Positions 24,826-34,727 of a DNA stretch of 64,000 nucleotides are shown piece after piece. The notes beneath the pieces were generated by a model. The model did no database searches and was not told the DNA's origin. It saw nothing but the letters and a program-made list of their open reading frames with translations. The position numbers were made by a program, and so were the translations under genes. Each line of letters opens with the position of its first letter. Positions within the stretch are counted from its first letter, which is position 1. The DNA is taken from contig NZ_CAJFCN010000001.1 of assembly GCF_904063055.1 (NCBI RefSeq), forward strand, positions 744,001-808,000. Reading direction: 5' to 3'. This DNA comes from Pseudomonas paracarnis. Its GTDB lineage: Bacteria; Pseudomonadota; Gammaproteobacteria; Pseudomonadales; Pseudomonadaceae.

Positions 24826-26448
24826 TTACAGACTCGGCAACTCCCACCGCGCCTGGTCGATTTCAAGCAATGTGGGCCCCTGGCGATCAGCGGCGGCACG
24901 TAAAGCCGTGCGCAACCCTTCAATGCCATGGACGCTTTGTGCCGCGCAGCCCAGAGCCTTGGCCACACCGATAAAGTCCGGCGTGTAGATGTCCACACCC
25001 ACCGGCTCGATGTCACGGTTGACCATGTACTTCTTGATCTCTTCATAACCCTGGTTATTCCACAACAGCACGATCACCGGTGTACGGGCCTCCACCGCGC
25101 TGGCCAGTTCCGGCAGGGTGAATTGCAAACCGCCGTCGCCGATCAGGCACACCACCGGTTGGCCATCGCCGCGCCCGAGCCAGGCCCCCATGGCGGCGGG
25201 CAGGGCATAACCCAGGGTGCCGTAACCGGTAGAGGCGTTGAACCAGCAGCGTGGGTGGTCGAGGTTCAGGGTCAGGTTGCCGCTGTACACCGGTTGAGTG
25301 GAGTCGCCCACGAACACTACGCCCGGCAGTTCCTCCAGAACGGCGTTGAGAAACCGGGTTTGCACGCGCGTCGCAGCGTCCCACGTAGGTTCCAGCTCGG
25401 CCCATAAACGGGCGACGCGTGCTGTGCCCCAGTCGGTAGTGCGCGGCGTCAGCGGCTGGCGGTTGATTTCGGTGAGCAGGGCCTGGGCGGCGATGCGTGC
25501 GTCGGCCACTAGTGCCACTTGGGGCGGGTAGTTGCGTACGGTCTGGTCCGGGTCAATATCGATGCGCAACAGCGCACCGGGAATGTTGAAACCACCGGCG
25601 AAGGTGACGTCGTAGTCGGTCTCTGCCAACTCGGTGCCGATCGCCAATACCACGTCAGCCTCAGCCACCAGGGCACGGGTGGCGGGCAGTGTTTGCGTGG
25701 AGCCGATCAGCAGCGGGTGCGCGGCCGGCAACATACCCTTGGCGTTGATGGTCAGGGCCACGGGCGCGCCGAGGGCTTCTGCGAGGCGGGTCAGTTCGGC
25801 GGCTGCGTCAATGGCGCCGCCACCGGCCAGGATCAGCGGGCGCTTGGCCGCAGCCAGCCTCTGGCTCATCTGCTGCACGGCCGCCGGTGCCGCGCCAGCG
25901 CGGGTGACGCTGACAGGCGTGCTACCCAGCAACGCGTCGGCATTTTCCACCAACACATCCAGGGGGATCTCGATATGCACCGGGCGCGGCCGACCGGCCT
26001 GAAACAACGCAAACGCCCGCGCCAGCACGGCGGGCAGTTCAGCCGCCGACATCAAGGTGTGGGAGAACGCCGCCACCCCGGCCACCAGCGCGCTCTGGTT
26101 CGGCAGCTCATGCAACTTGCCGCGCCCACCGCCCAGTTGGCTGCGTGACTGCACGCTGGATATCACCAGCATCGGGATCGAGTCGGCATAGGCCTGGCCC
26201 ATGGCCGTGGTGATATTGGTCATGCCGGGGCCGGTGATGATAAAGCACACGCCGGGCTTGCCAGAGGTGCGCGCATAACCGTCGGCCATGAAGCCGGCGC
26301 CCTGTTCGTGGCGCGGGGTGACATGTCGAATGCTGGAGCGCGCCAAGCCCCGGTACAGCTCCACGGTATGTACGCCGGGAATGCCGAATACGTGGTCCAC
26401 GCCGTAGCGTTCCAGGAGGTGCACCAATACTTCGCCGCAGGTCGCCAT
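24826..26448 (-). CDS. Thiamine diphosphate-dependent decarboxylase, 5-guanidino-2-oxopentanoate decarboxylase type
   Basis: A 540-residue three-domain ThDP enzyme. The N terminus MATCGEVLVHLLERYGVDHV, catalytic Glu48 in PRHEQGAG, TGPGMTNI and GKLHELPNQ closely follow Pseudomonas AruI. The C-terminal ThDP motif is GDGGLQFTLPE to NNQGYEEIKKYM. AruI decarboxylates 2-ketoarginine in the arginine transaminase pathway. The partner aruH is not nearby, so a related 2-oxo acid is possible. A LysR gene is divergent. Confidence 0.87.
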   Translation of the reverse strand: MATCGEVLVHLLERYGVDHVFGIPGVHTVELYRGLARSSIRHVTPRHEQGAGFMADGYARTSGKPGVCFIITGPGMTNITTAMGQAYADSIPMLVISSVQSRSQLGGGRGKLHELPNQSALVAGVAAFSHTLMSAAELPAVLARAFALFQAGRPRPVHIEIPLDVLVENADALLGSTPVSVTRAGAAPAAVQQMSQRLAAAKRPLILAGGGAIDAAAELTRLAEALGAPVALTINAKGMLPAAHPLLIGSTQTLPATRALVAEADVVLAIGTELAETDYDVTFAGGFNIPGALLRIDIDPDQTVRNYPPQVALVADARIAAQALLTEINRQPLTPRTTDWGTARVARLWAELEPTWDAATRVQTRFLNAVLEELPGVVFVGDSTQPVYSGNLTLNLDHPRCWFNASTGYGTLGYALPAAMGAWLGRGDGQPVVCLIGDGGLQFTLPELASAVEARTPVIVLLWNNQGYEEIKKYMVNRDIEPVGVDIYTPDFIGVAKALGCAAQSVHGIEGLRTALRAAADRQGPTLLEIDQARWELPSL

Positions 26449-26559
26449 ACAGGTCGCTCTTGTGATGGGGTCGAAGCGCTATTGGAGCGGTTGGCCGGTG
26501 GCGGCAACAATCGATAAAAAGTCATACTCGCCATGTCCTCCCGTCATGGCTGCGCCCCG

Positions 26560-27432
26560 ATGAAACGCCTCCCACCGTTACCTGCGTTGCACACCTTCTG
26601 GGTCACAGCCCAGTGCTGCAACTTCACCCGTGCCGCCGAACACCTGCACATTACCCAGGGCGCGGTGAGTCGACAGGTGGCCGGGTTGGAAAGCCAGTTG
26701 GGCTATGCCTTGTTTCAGCGCCAGGCGCGTGGCTTGAGCCTGACGGAGGAGGGGCGCGAATGGCTGGCATGCGCGCAACAGGTGTTTGGCTTGCTCGCTG
26801 ACGCGGTGGAGCACATCGGTGACCGGCGCCGCACCTTGCAGCTCAAAGCGTCCACCTGCGTGATGCGCTGGTTGTTGCCGCGCTTGCTGCAATGGCAAAA
26901 AGAACGCCCGGATGTGCCGGTGGAGCTCACCACGACGGTGGCCTATAACGTCGACTTTCGTCGTGAGCCGTTTGACGCGGCGGTGATCTACGGGCCCATC
27001 GCCGAGCAGTCGGCCGAGGCGCGGCATCTGTTCGACGAGCGTCTCACGCCGGTCTGCGTGCCTGGGTTGCTGGGCAGTTTGCGTACGCCGCAGGATTTGC
27101 AGCATCAGGTACTGTTGCACCCGACCCGAGACGAGCGCGATTGGACGTTGTGGCTCAAGGCTGCCAATGCCTGCTTGAGCGACCCCATCCAACGGCACCA
27201 CTTCGAAACCTTGGACTTGGCAATGACCGTAGCGTCCCAGGGCTCCGGGGTGGCGATGGGCGACAGTGCGTTGATTGGCGAGGATCTGAGGGCGGGGCGG
27301 TTGGCGATGCCGTTTGAACTGCGGGTGTCGACGGGGATGGGGTATTTCCTGGTGTATCCGCCGGGGAAGGAACCGTCGGTTGGGTTGGTCGCGCTGATGG
27401 ATTGGTTGGTGAGTGAGGCCAGTGTGGGATGA
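26560..27432 (+). CDS. LysR-family regulator, GcvA-like
   Basis: A 290-residue regulator beginning MKRLPPLPALHTFWVTAQCC, then EHLHITQGAVSRQVAGLESQ, the GcvA/AmpR-like HTH form (R-LPPL-AL--F). The LysR substrate domain ends at the stop. It is divergent from the AruI-like gene by 111 bp and is the probable regulator. I chose the ATG at 26560; an upstream ATG at 26533 would add nine residues. Confidence 0.88.
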   Translation: MKRLPPLPALHTFWVTAQCCNFTRAAEHLHITQGAVSRQVAGLESQLGYALFQRQARGLSLTEEGREWLACAQQVFGLLADAVEHIGDRRRTLQLKASTCVMRWLLPRLLQWQKERPDVPVELTTTVAYNVDFRREPFDAAVIYGPIAEQSAEARHLFDERLTPVCVPGLLGSLRTPQDLQHQVLLHPTRDERDWTLWLKAANACLSDPIQRHHFETLDLAMTVASQGSGVAMGDSALIGEDLRAGRLAMPFELRVSTGMGYFLVYPPGKEPSVGLVALMDWLVSEASVG

Positions 27433-27441
27433 CAGCCTACG

Positions 27442-27654
27442 CCTATCTACCTGACTCGCCGCGATCCAACTGTGGCTGGCTTGCCTGCGATGACGGCCTG
27501 AAAGCCGACACCTATCTACCTGACACCCCGACGATCCAGATGTGGGAGCTGGCTTGCCTGCGATGAGGGCCTGAAAGCCAACGCCTATCTACCAGACACC
27601 CCACGATCCAACTGTGGGAGCGGGCTTGCTCGCGAAGGCGGACTGACAGTCAAC
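27442..27654. repeat. Three tandem ~70-bp units, each carrying a REP core
   Basis: CCTATCTACC(T/A)GAC...CGATCCA(A/G)(C/A)TGTGG..., a REP core, then GGCCTGAAAGCC recurs at 27442, 27511 and 27584 (periods 69 and 73 bp). The first unit lacks part of the core (GTGGCTGGCTTGCC). The third switches to the GCGGGCTTGCTCGCGAA variant. A related single unit occurs at about 37740. It fills the gap after a LysR gene. Confidence 0.8.
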
Positions 27655-28000
27655 ACAGTTGGATTGTGTACATATCCATTGCTGCGGTAACGGCCGCTTA
27701 GGGTTCCGCTCTGACAGCGGGTCACTTTGGAAAAGAGCCGGAATGCCGGCCCAGCCCAAAGTAACCAAAGGGCTCTTGCCCCACCACTCGGCACCTCGCC
27801 TAGGCTCGGTGTGCCCGTAATCCGCCAGTGATTTGGGGGGCCGCCGCCACGCGCCATTCATGGCGCGGGGCGGTTAAACCGGCATCCCTGCCGGTTTACC
27901 CCCCAAATCACTGTCGAATTCCGGCCAGCGTGGTTTAATGGGGCGCCTAAGATCAAGATCAAAAGCAGATCAAAAGCAGATCAAAAGCAGATCAAGAGCG
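27655..28000. repeat. Composite intergenic repeat with terminal 11-bp tandem GATCAAAAGCA
   Basis: A 346-bp non-coding block with inverted arms (GATTTGGGGGG near 27831 versus CCCCCCAAATC near 27898; AAACCGGCA near 27877 versus TGCCGGTTT near 27890), ending with three exact plus one degenerate copies of GATCAAAAGCA (27957-28000). Overlapping minus-strand frames exist but are repeat shadows. I recall such blocks as recurrent in fluorescens-group genomes; copy number needs a search. Confidence 0.65.
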
Positions 28001-28038
28001 GCTCGCTTCGCATCGTGGTTAGCGTTGACGGCGTTGGG

Positions 28039-28653
28039 TCAGTAACCGACCGTAAAGCGCTGGCGCGAGTGCTTCGGTGTTTCCACTTCATCCAGCATGG
28101 CGATGGCGAAGTCCGCAAAACTGATCGAGCTGTTGCCGTCACTGTCCACCAGCAGATCATCCGTGCCCAGGCGGAATTTGCCGGTGCGCTCGGTGCCGTC
28201 GAACAGGGCCGATGGCGACAGGAAGGTCCAGTCCAGCTCCTTTTCCTGGCGCAGCGTTTCCAGGAATTGCGCCCCGGCACTGGCTTCAGCTTTATATTCA
28301 GCCGGGAACCCTTCGCTGTCGATCACGCGCCCGCCACCGGGCAACAACAGCGAACCTGCGCCGCCGACCACCAACAAACGTTTCACACCAGCCTTTTTCA
28401 CCGGGCCGATCACGGCGCTGGCGGGAAGCGTGGCGAAGTGCGCCGCGCTGATCACCACGTCGCTGCCGCTGATGGCGTGTTGCAAGGCTTCGGCATCCAG
28501 GGCATCAACCTGTTTGACCGTAACGCCAGGACGCACAGCCAGCTTGTCGGTATTGCGGGCGATGGCGATGACGGTATGCCCGCGGCGCAGCGCTTCTTCC
28601 AGCAGTTGGCTACCGGCGCGGCCAGTGGCACCAATGATTGCGATCTTGCTCAT
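28039..28653 (-). CDS. NAD(P)H-binding oxidoreductase (atypical SDR)
   Basis: A 204-residue Rossmann protein: MSKIAIIGATGRAGSQLLEE with the GATGxxG nucleotide motif, then VVISAAHFATLPASAVIGPV and RLLVVGGAGSLLLPGG. This is the NmrA/YtfG-like atypical SDR group lacking the YxxxK pair. TGGAGAA lies before the ATG at 28653. It is followed by the MBL-fold gene at 28688 upstream on the same strand (34 bp apart). Function is unknown, perhaps quinone or flavin reduction. Confidence 0.85.
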   Translation of the reverse strand: MSKIAIIGATGRAGSQLLEEALRRGHTVIAIARNTDKLAVRPGVTVKQVDALDAEALQHAISGSDVVISAAHFATLPASAVIGPVKKAGVKRLLVVGGAGSLLLPGGGRVIDSEGFPAEYKAEASAGAQFLETLRQEKELDWTFLSPSALFDGTERTGKFRLGTDDLLVDSDGNSSISFADFAIAMLDEVETPKHSRQRFTVGY

Positions 28654-28687
28654 GATGTTCTCCAACAGGGTTAAGGTTTAAAGCCAG

Positions 28688-29554
28688 TTACCACTTCATT
28701 TCGCCCTTGGCGACTTTGGCGCTCAGTTCCAGCGAGCTTTCGTCGGCGAGGGTGGGGTAGCGTTTTTTCATGGCCGCAATCAGGGCGGCGGAGTCCTTGG
28801 CCTTGGCGGTTTCGAGGTCGAAGGCCTTGATGTAATCGGCGGTGAAGGTGACCGAGGCCAGCGATGGCGTGCCCAGGTAATGGCCCGGCACCACGGTGTT
28901 CGGCTTCAGGTCTTCAATGCGCGTGAGGGTAGCCAGCCAGTCTTTATGGGATTGCGCGCTCTGGGTATCGGCCATCCAGACGTGGATGTTTTCAGCGACC
29001 ACCACACCACCGACCACGGCCTTGATCGACGGAATCCACACAAAGCTGCGATCTGGCTGCGGGCCGTCAAGGCCAACCACTTCAAGCTGTTGCCCTTCCA
29101 GGGTCAGGCTGTGGCCTTTAAGCACTTGCGGCACAAGGGTCTTGGCCGGCTTGTCGGCGCCCATTTTCGGGCCCCAGAAGGCCAGCTTGTCGGCGACGGT
29201 GGCGTTGATATGGTCCACCACTGGCTGTGGCGCCAGCACTTTGGCGTCGGGGAAGGCGGCGGTCAGGGTGTCGAGGCCGAAGTAGTAGTCCGGGTCGCCA
29301 TGGCTGATGTAGATGGTGGTCAGGTGCTTGCCGCTGGCGCGGATCTTCTGCACCAGTTGCTCGGCTTGGCCTTTGCCGAATTGCGCATCCACCAGGATCG
29401 CGTCTTTCTCGCCGCTCACCAGCACCGAGCTGACCGGGAAGATCGCGGCTTCGCCTGGGTTGTACACGTCGAGTTTCAGCTCTGCCGCTGCTGCGTGGGC
29501 AGCGAAGGCCAGGGCGGCGGTGGCCAGGGTCAAGCGTTTGAAGGTCGAGAACAT
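28688..29554 (-). CDS. Exported MBL-fold hydrolase with altered metal motif
   Basis: A 288-residue protein with a signal peptide (MFSTFKRLTLATAALAFAAH, then AAAAE). The MBL core is SSVLVSGEKDAILVDAQFGK and TTIYISHGDPDYYFGLDTL, where the usual HxHxDH is HGDPDY: the second and last His are replaced. PGHYLG supplies a later His. It may bind metal weakly or have changed function. It is upstream of the oxidoreductase gene and divergent from a LysR. Confidence 0.85.
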   Translation of the reverse strand: MFSTFKRLTLATAALAFAAHAAAAELKLDVYNPGEAAIFPVSSVLVSGEKDAILVDAQFGKGQAEQLVQKIRASGKHLTTIYISHGDPDYYFGLDTLTAAFPDAKVLAPQPVVDHINATVADKLAFWGPKMGADKPAKTLVPQVLKGHSLTLEGQQLEVVGLDGPQPDRSFVWIPSIKAVVGGVVVAENIHVWMADTQSAQSHKDWLATLTRIEDLKPNTVVPGHYLGTPSLASVTFTADYIKAFDLETAKAKDSAALIAAMKKRYPTLADESSLELSAKVAKGEMKW

Positions 29555-29659
29555 CGGGCAGCTCCTGCCATCGGTAAGGGATGTACAGAGCTTAGTTGCA
29601 TAAAACACGACAAAAAATGCGATGCTGGGACATAGTTTGTTTCTAAAATCGGGCAAATC

Positions 29660-30565
29660 ATGGATCGTCTTCAAGCAATGCGCGTGTTTGTCACCGTGGT
29701 GGACCTGGGCAGCCAATCCGCCGCTGCCGACCACCTTGACCTGTCGCGCCCGGTGGTCTCGCGCTACCTGGCCGAGCTGGAAGACTGGGTGGGCGCACGC
29801 CTGCTGCACCGCACCACGCGCAAGCTCAGCCTCACCGCCGCCGGCGGAGAAACGCTGCCGCGTTGCCGGCAATTGTTGGAACTGTGCGGTGATATGCAGG
29901 CCGCCGTCAGCGAGCCCGATGATGCGCCCCGAGGCCTGTTGCGCCTGAGCGTCAGCACTTCGTTCGGCCAGGCGCAGCTGGGCGCGGCGATTGCCGAATA
30001 CGTCAAGCTTTACCCCCTGGTGACGGTGGATTTGCAGATGCTTGATCGCACGGTGAACCTGGTGGACGAACGCATCGACCTGGCGATCCGCACCAGCAAC
30101 GATCTGGACCCCAACCTGATCGCCCGGCGCCTGACCGTATGTCGCTCGGTGGTGTGCGCCACACCGGCTTATCTGCGCGAGCATCCGGCGCCGCAGAAGG
30201 TCGAAGACCTGGCCCGGCACAACTGCCTGACCCACTCTTACTTCGGCAAGAGTCTGTGGCATTTCGAAGAAAACGGAGAGCACGTGTCGGTGCCGGTCCA
30301 CGGCAATATCACGGCCAACGAAGCCAGCACGTTAATGCGCGTGACGCTGGCCGGGGCAGGGGTGGCGATGCTGCCCAGTTATCAGGCCGGCGAGCTGATT
30401 CGCAGTGGGGAGTTGGTGCGCTTGCTGCCGCACGCCGAGCCGCGACAGATGAATATCTATGCGGTGTACGCCTCACGCAAACACATGCCTTCGGCGCTGC
30501 GTAGCCTCCTGGATTTCCTGGTGCTGCGGTTTCCCGAAGAGCCGGTTTGGGACATAGGGCTCTGA
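29660..30565 (+). CDS. LysR-family transcriptional regulator
   Basis: A 301-residue regulator: MDRLQAMRVFVTVVDLGSQS, then DHLDLSRPVVSRYLAELEDW, then GARLLHRTTRKLSLT. It is divergent from the MBL-fold/oxidoreductase genes across 105 bp and is the likely regulator of both. The substrate domain is complete. Confidence 0.9.
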   Translation: MDRLQAMRVFVTVVDLGSQSAAADHLDLSRPVVSRYLAELEDWVGARLLHRTTRKLSLTAAGGETLPRCRQLLELCGDMQAAVSEPDDAPRGLLRLSVSTSFGQAQLGAAIAEYVKLYPLVTVDLQMLDRTVNLVDERIDLAIRTSNDLDPNLIARRLTVCRSVVCATPAYLREHPAPQKVEDLARHNCLTHSYFGKSLWHFEENGEHVSVPVHGNITANEASTLMRVTLAGAGVAMLPSYQAGELIRSGELVRLLPHAEPRQMNIYAVYASRKHMPSALRSLLDFLVLRFPEEPVWDIGL

Positions 30566-30665
30566 GGTGAAATAAGCGCGCTGAATGGCAGCGCATCATG
30601 GCAAGTTGCCCTGACTGACCTATGCTTTAAACAGCACCCTGTAGATCCGTTCAGAGGTCTGTGCC

Positions 30666-30845
30666 ATGAGCATCAAAACCAGAAAGTACCTGACGATTTT
30701 CACCCTCTGCGCATTGGCGACAGCGCTGTATGGGACTGCCGCCTACCGCGTCGAGCAAACACGCATGCAGCCGGCGGCATTCGCCATCAGCTGCCATCAG
30801 GACCAATGCGTTCCCCGCACCGGCAGTTTCAGTGCGCTCAGGTAG
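30666..30845 (+). CDS. Small exported or membrane-anchored protein with Cys pair
   Basis: A clean 59-codon frame: MSIKTRKYLTIFTLCALATA with a positive N-terminus and hydrophobic segment (about 8-26), then RVEQTRMQPAAFAIS and C-HQDQ-C near the end. It could be a signal-anchored periplasmic peptide with a disulfide. AGAGG lies about 12 bp before the ATG. It converges with the AraC gene, overlapping its stop by 8 bp. Function is unknown. Confidence 0.55.
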   Translation: MSIKTRKYLTIFTLCALATALYGTAAYRVEQTRMQPAAFAISCHQDQCVPRTGSFSALR

Positions 30846-31713
30846 GCTGCTCTGCCTTCAGTTGTTCACGAAACGCCTTGGGTGAAAAACCGACCCTGCG
30901 GCGAAACAGCCGTGAGAAATTGGTCGGGTCGGAAAAGCCCAGCACCTCGGACATCTCGTTGATGGTCATGCTGGTGTAGGTCAGCAGGCGCTTGGCTTCC
31001 AGCAACTGGCGGTCATGCATGATCTGCAACGCCGGTTGCCCACCCAACTCCCGACACGTCCCGTTCAAGTGTGAGACCGAGATACCCAGCTTGTGGGCCA
31101 GGTCTTCAATCTTGGGGTGTTCGCGGTAATGCTGTTCGACCAGTTGCGTAAACCGCCGAAAGTACTCACGACCCCGTGGCGCCCGTGGGTGGCGGCGCTG
31201 GATCGCCTGGCGGCTGACCCACACCAATAACACGCTGACCAGGGCGTGCAGCATCATGTCCCGTGCCGGTTGGTCATCGGCGTATTCGTCCTGCAAACGT
31301 ACGAACAGGCTGTTCAAGTAATCGCTGTCCTTGCCCGCCGGGTAGCTGCCGAGTGTGTGCAGGCCATCGACGGTAGAGCCCAGTTGCGCCTGCAAGTGGC
31401 TGACCAGCGGTGCCGACAGCGTTACCACAAACCCTTCCACATCCTCGGAAAAACGAAAGCCGTGCACGCAAAGCGGTGGCAGCACTTGTAGGCTCGACTC
31501 ATTGAGCGTGGTGCGCTGGCCTTCGATTTCCAGTTGTGCCTGGCCTTTGTGCACATACAGCAACTGGCACAGGTCCGCGTGCCGGTGGGGCTGGATTTCC
31601 CACTGGTATTCCCGACTGCGCCGGGAAATGGTTTCGCAGTGCAACAAATCGGGAGTCGGCCACTGCTGGCTTTCCCCGTAAAGCTTGAAGACCGGAATCG
31701 CGGTTTTGGTCAT
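30838..31713 (-). CDS. pobR: AraC-family regulator PobR
   Basis: A 291-residue AraC/XylS regulator. The N-terminal cupin-like sensing part has QWEIQPHRHADLCQLLYVHK. The double HTH at the C terminus is IEDLAHKLGISVSHLNGTCR and INEMSEVLGFSDPTNFSRLFRRRVGFSP. It is divergent from pobA by 180 bp. In Pseudomonas, AraC-type PobR activates pobA in response to 4-hydroxybenzoate; the assignment rests on this context and the family. Confidence 0.9.
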   Translation of the reverse strand: MTKTAIPVFKLYGESQQWPTPDLLHCETISRRSREYQWEIQPHRHADLCQLLYVHKGQAQLEIEGQRTTLNESSLQVLPPLCVHGFRFSEDVEGFVVTLSAPLVSHLQAQLGSTVDGLHTLGSYPAGKDSDYLNSLFVRLQDEYADDQPARDMMLHALVSVLLVWVSRQAIQRRHPRAPRGREYFRRFTQLVEQHYREHPKIEDLAHKLGISVSHLNGTCRELGGQPALQIMHDRQLLEAKRLLTYTSMTINEMSEVLGFSDPTNFSRLFRRRVGFSPKAFREQLKAEQPT

Positions 31714-31872
31714 GGTTTCAATCCGATACTCAGGATAGTGGTTCGGTAATCGCCCCGATTGGCGAAAAGCACAGGTTTTGACGCAGTTTTCACCTTCTTA
31801 TGAGCCTCACTCAAGTGAAAAATGTCAGCCACAAGAGCAATGACAACTCTTTCACTCCATACGTTCGCGTGA

Positions 31873-33087
<1,215 letters not shown>

Positions 33088-33153
33088 CCTGCTATCGTAT
33101 CGAGCATTCCCACCGGTGACCGTTGCCTGTGGGCCCTGCTCGAAGGTTCTGCC

Positions 33154-34671
33154 GTGACTCACCTCAATCAGCCCGCTCCAACCGTTCCCGCCGTGCGCAG
33201 TATCCTGGTCGCGCTGATGATGGCGATCTTCCTGGGTGCCCTGGACCAGACCATTGTCGCCGTGTCCATGCCGGCCATTTCCGCACAGTTCCATGACGTC
33301 AACCTGCTGGCCTGGGTGATCTCCGGCTACATGGTGGCGATGACCGTGGCGGTGCCGATCTACGGCAAGCTCGGTGACCTGTATGGGCGCCGGCCCATGA
33401 TGCTCATCGGCATGGGCCTGTTCACCCTGGCGTCGTTGTTTTGCGGCCTGGCGCAAAGCATGGAGCAACTGGTGCTGGCGCGGGTGCTGCAGGGCATCGG
33501 CGCTGGCGGGATGGTCTCTGTGAGCCAGGCGATCATTGGCGACATTATTCCTCCCCGCGAACGGGGACGTTATCAGGGGTATTTCAGCAGCATGTACGCG
33601 GTGGCCAGCGTGGCCGGGCCGGTGCTGGGCGGTTATATGACCGAGTACCTGTCGTGGCGCTGGGTGTTTTTGATCAACCTGCCACTGGGCGTCGGCGCCT
33701 GGTACGTGGCCCATCGCACCCTGGTGGGGCTGCCGGTGCCGCAGCGCAAGCCGATCATCGATTACCTCGGCACGGTGCTGATGATCGTCGGCCTCACCGC
33801 CTTGTTGCTGGGCATCACCGAAATCGGCCAGGGCCATTCGTGGCGTGACGATCAAGTGCTGGGGTTGCTGGCCTGCGCACTGCTGGCGTTAAGCGTGTTT
33901 GTGTGGCACGAACGCCGCGCACGGGAACCGCTGTTGCCGATGCACTTGTTTGCCAACCGCAGTGCGGTGTTGTGCTGGTGCACGATTTTCATCACTAGCT
34001 TCCAGGCGATTTCCCTGACGGTGCTGATGCCCCTGCGCTACCAGACCGTAACCGGCGCCGGTGCCGACAGCGCGGCCCTGCACTTGCTGCCCTTGGCGAT
34101 GGGCTTGCCGATGGGCGCGTATTTTGCCGGGCGCATGACCTCGGTGACGGGCCGCTATAAACCGATGATCCTCAGCGGCACAGTGTTGAGCCCGCTGGCG
34201 ATTCTCGGCATGGCCTACAGCGCGCCCCAGGCGGTGGCGCTCACCAGCGTCTTCATGTTGTTGTGCGGTATCGCCGCGGGCATGCAGTTCCCGACCTCGT
34301 TGGTGGGGACGCAGAACTCGGTGGAGCAGCGGGATATCGGTGTGGCCACCAGCACCACCAACCTGTTTCGCTCCCTGGGCGGGGCAGTGGGGGTGGCCTG
34401 CATGTCGGCGTTGCTGCTGGCGCTGTTACACGATTCCAGTTTCGCCCATCTGGCAAGCGGCGCACTGGTGGCCGAAGGCAGTTCCGGCAACGTGCTGCTC
34501 GACGGCCTCAACGCCGCACCCGGCCCGGCGCAAGATGCGTTGCGCGGCGAGCTGGCGGTGACGTTCCGGCATTTGCTGATGGTGAGTGCGGCGGTGTCGC
34601 TGCTGGGGTTGGCCGCTGCGATAGCGATGCCGAATCGGGTACTGCGCGGCCGTGAAGACAAAGTTAGATAA
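33154..34671 (+). CDS. MFS drug exporter, DHA2 (EmrB/QacA) family
   Basis: A 505-residue transporter with 14 predicted segments: FLGALDQTIVAVSMPAISAQ in TM1 with the DHA2 LDxTIVNVALP-like motif, YGKLGDLYGRRPMM in the loop and GIGAGGMVSVSQAIIGDIIPPRERG after TM4. The GTG start at 33154 has GAAGG upstream. It is downstream of pobA (66 bp); transport of aromatics is conceivable, but the family exports drugs. Confidence 0.9.
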   Translation: MTHLNQPAPTVPAVRSILVALMMAIFLGALDQTIVAVSMPAISAQFHDVNLLAWVISGYMVAMTVAVPIYGKLGDLYGRRPMMLIGMGLFTLASLFCGLAQSMEQLVLARVLQGIGAGGMVSVSQAIIGDIIPPRERGRYQGYFSSMYAVASVAGPVLGGYMTEYLSWRWVFLINLPLGVGAWYVAHRTLVGLPVPQRKPIIDYLGTVLMIVGLTALLLGITEIGQGHSWRDDQVLGLLACALLALSVFVWHERRAREPLLPMHLFANRSAVLCWCTIFITSFQAISLTVLMPLRYQTVTGAGADSAALHLLPLAMGLPMGAYFAGRMTSVTGRYKPMILSGTVLSPLAILGMAYSAPQAVALTSVFMLLCGIAAGMQFPTSLVGTQNSVEQRDIGVATSTTNLFRSLGGAVGVACMSALLLALLHDSSFAHLASGALVAEGSSGNVLLDGLNAAPGPAQDALRGELAVTFRHLLMVSAAVSLLGLAAAIAMPNRVLRGREDKVR

Positions 34672-34673
34672 GC

Positions 34674-34718
34674 GGACGCGGAGCGTCCCAGGCGGCGTTC
34701 CCACGCAGAGCGTGGGAA
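34674..34718. repeat. Two-hairpin intergenic repeat
   Basis: GGACGC-GGA-GCGTCC (34674-34688) and TTCCCACGC-AGA-GCGTGGGAA (34698-34718) are two perfect stems with 3-nt loops. They match parts of the larger element at 52750-52860. Located 3 bp after the exporter stop and just before the convergent Cache gene. Confidence 0.75.
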
Positions 34719-34727
34719 TGATCAGGA

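Noticed and set aside
27585..27861. Two overlapping minus-strand frames of about 90 codons inside the intergenic repeat block
   Set aside because: Both frames run through REP cores and the inverted-repeat block; their ends encode REP-derived residues. They are repeat shadows, not proteins.
28654..30301. Longer minus-strand frame upstream of the exported MBL gene
   Set aside because: It extends across the divergent LysR start; the signal peptide at 29554 marks the real start.
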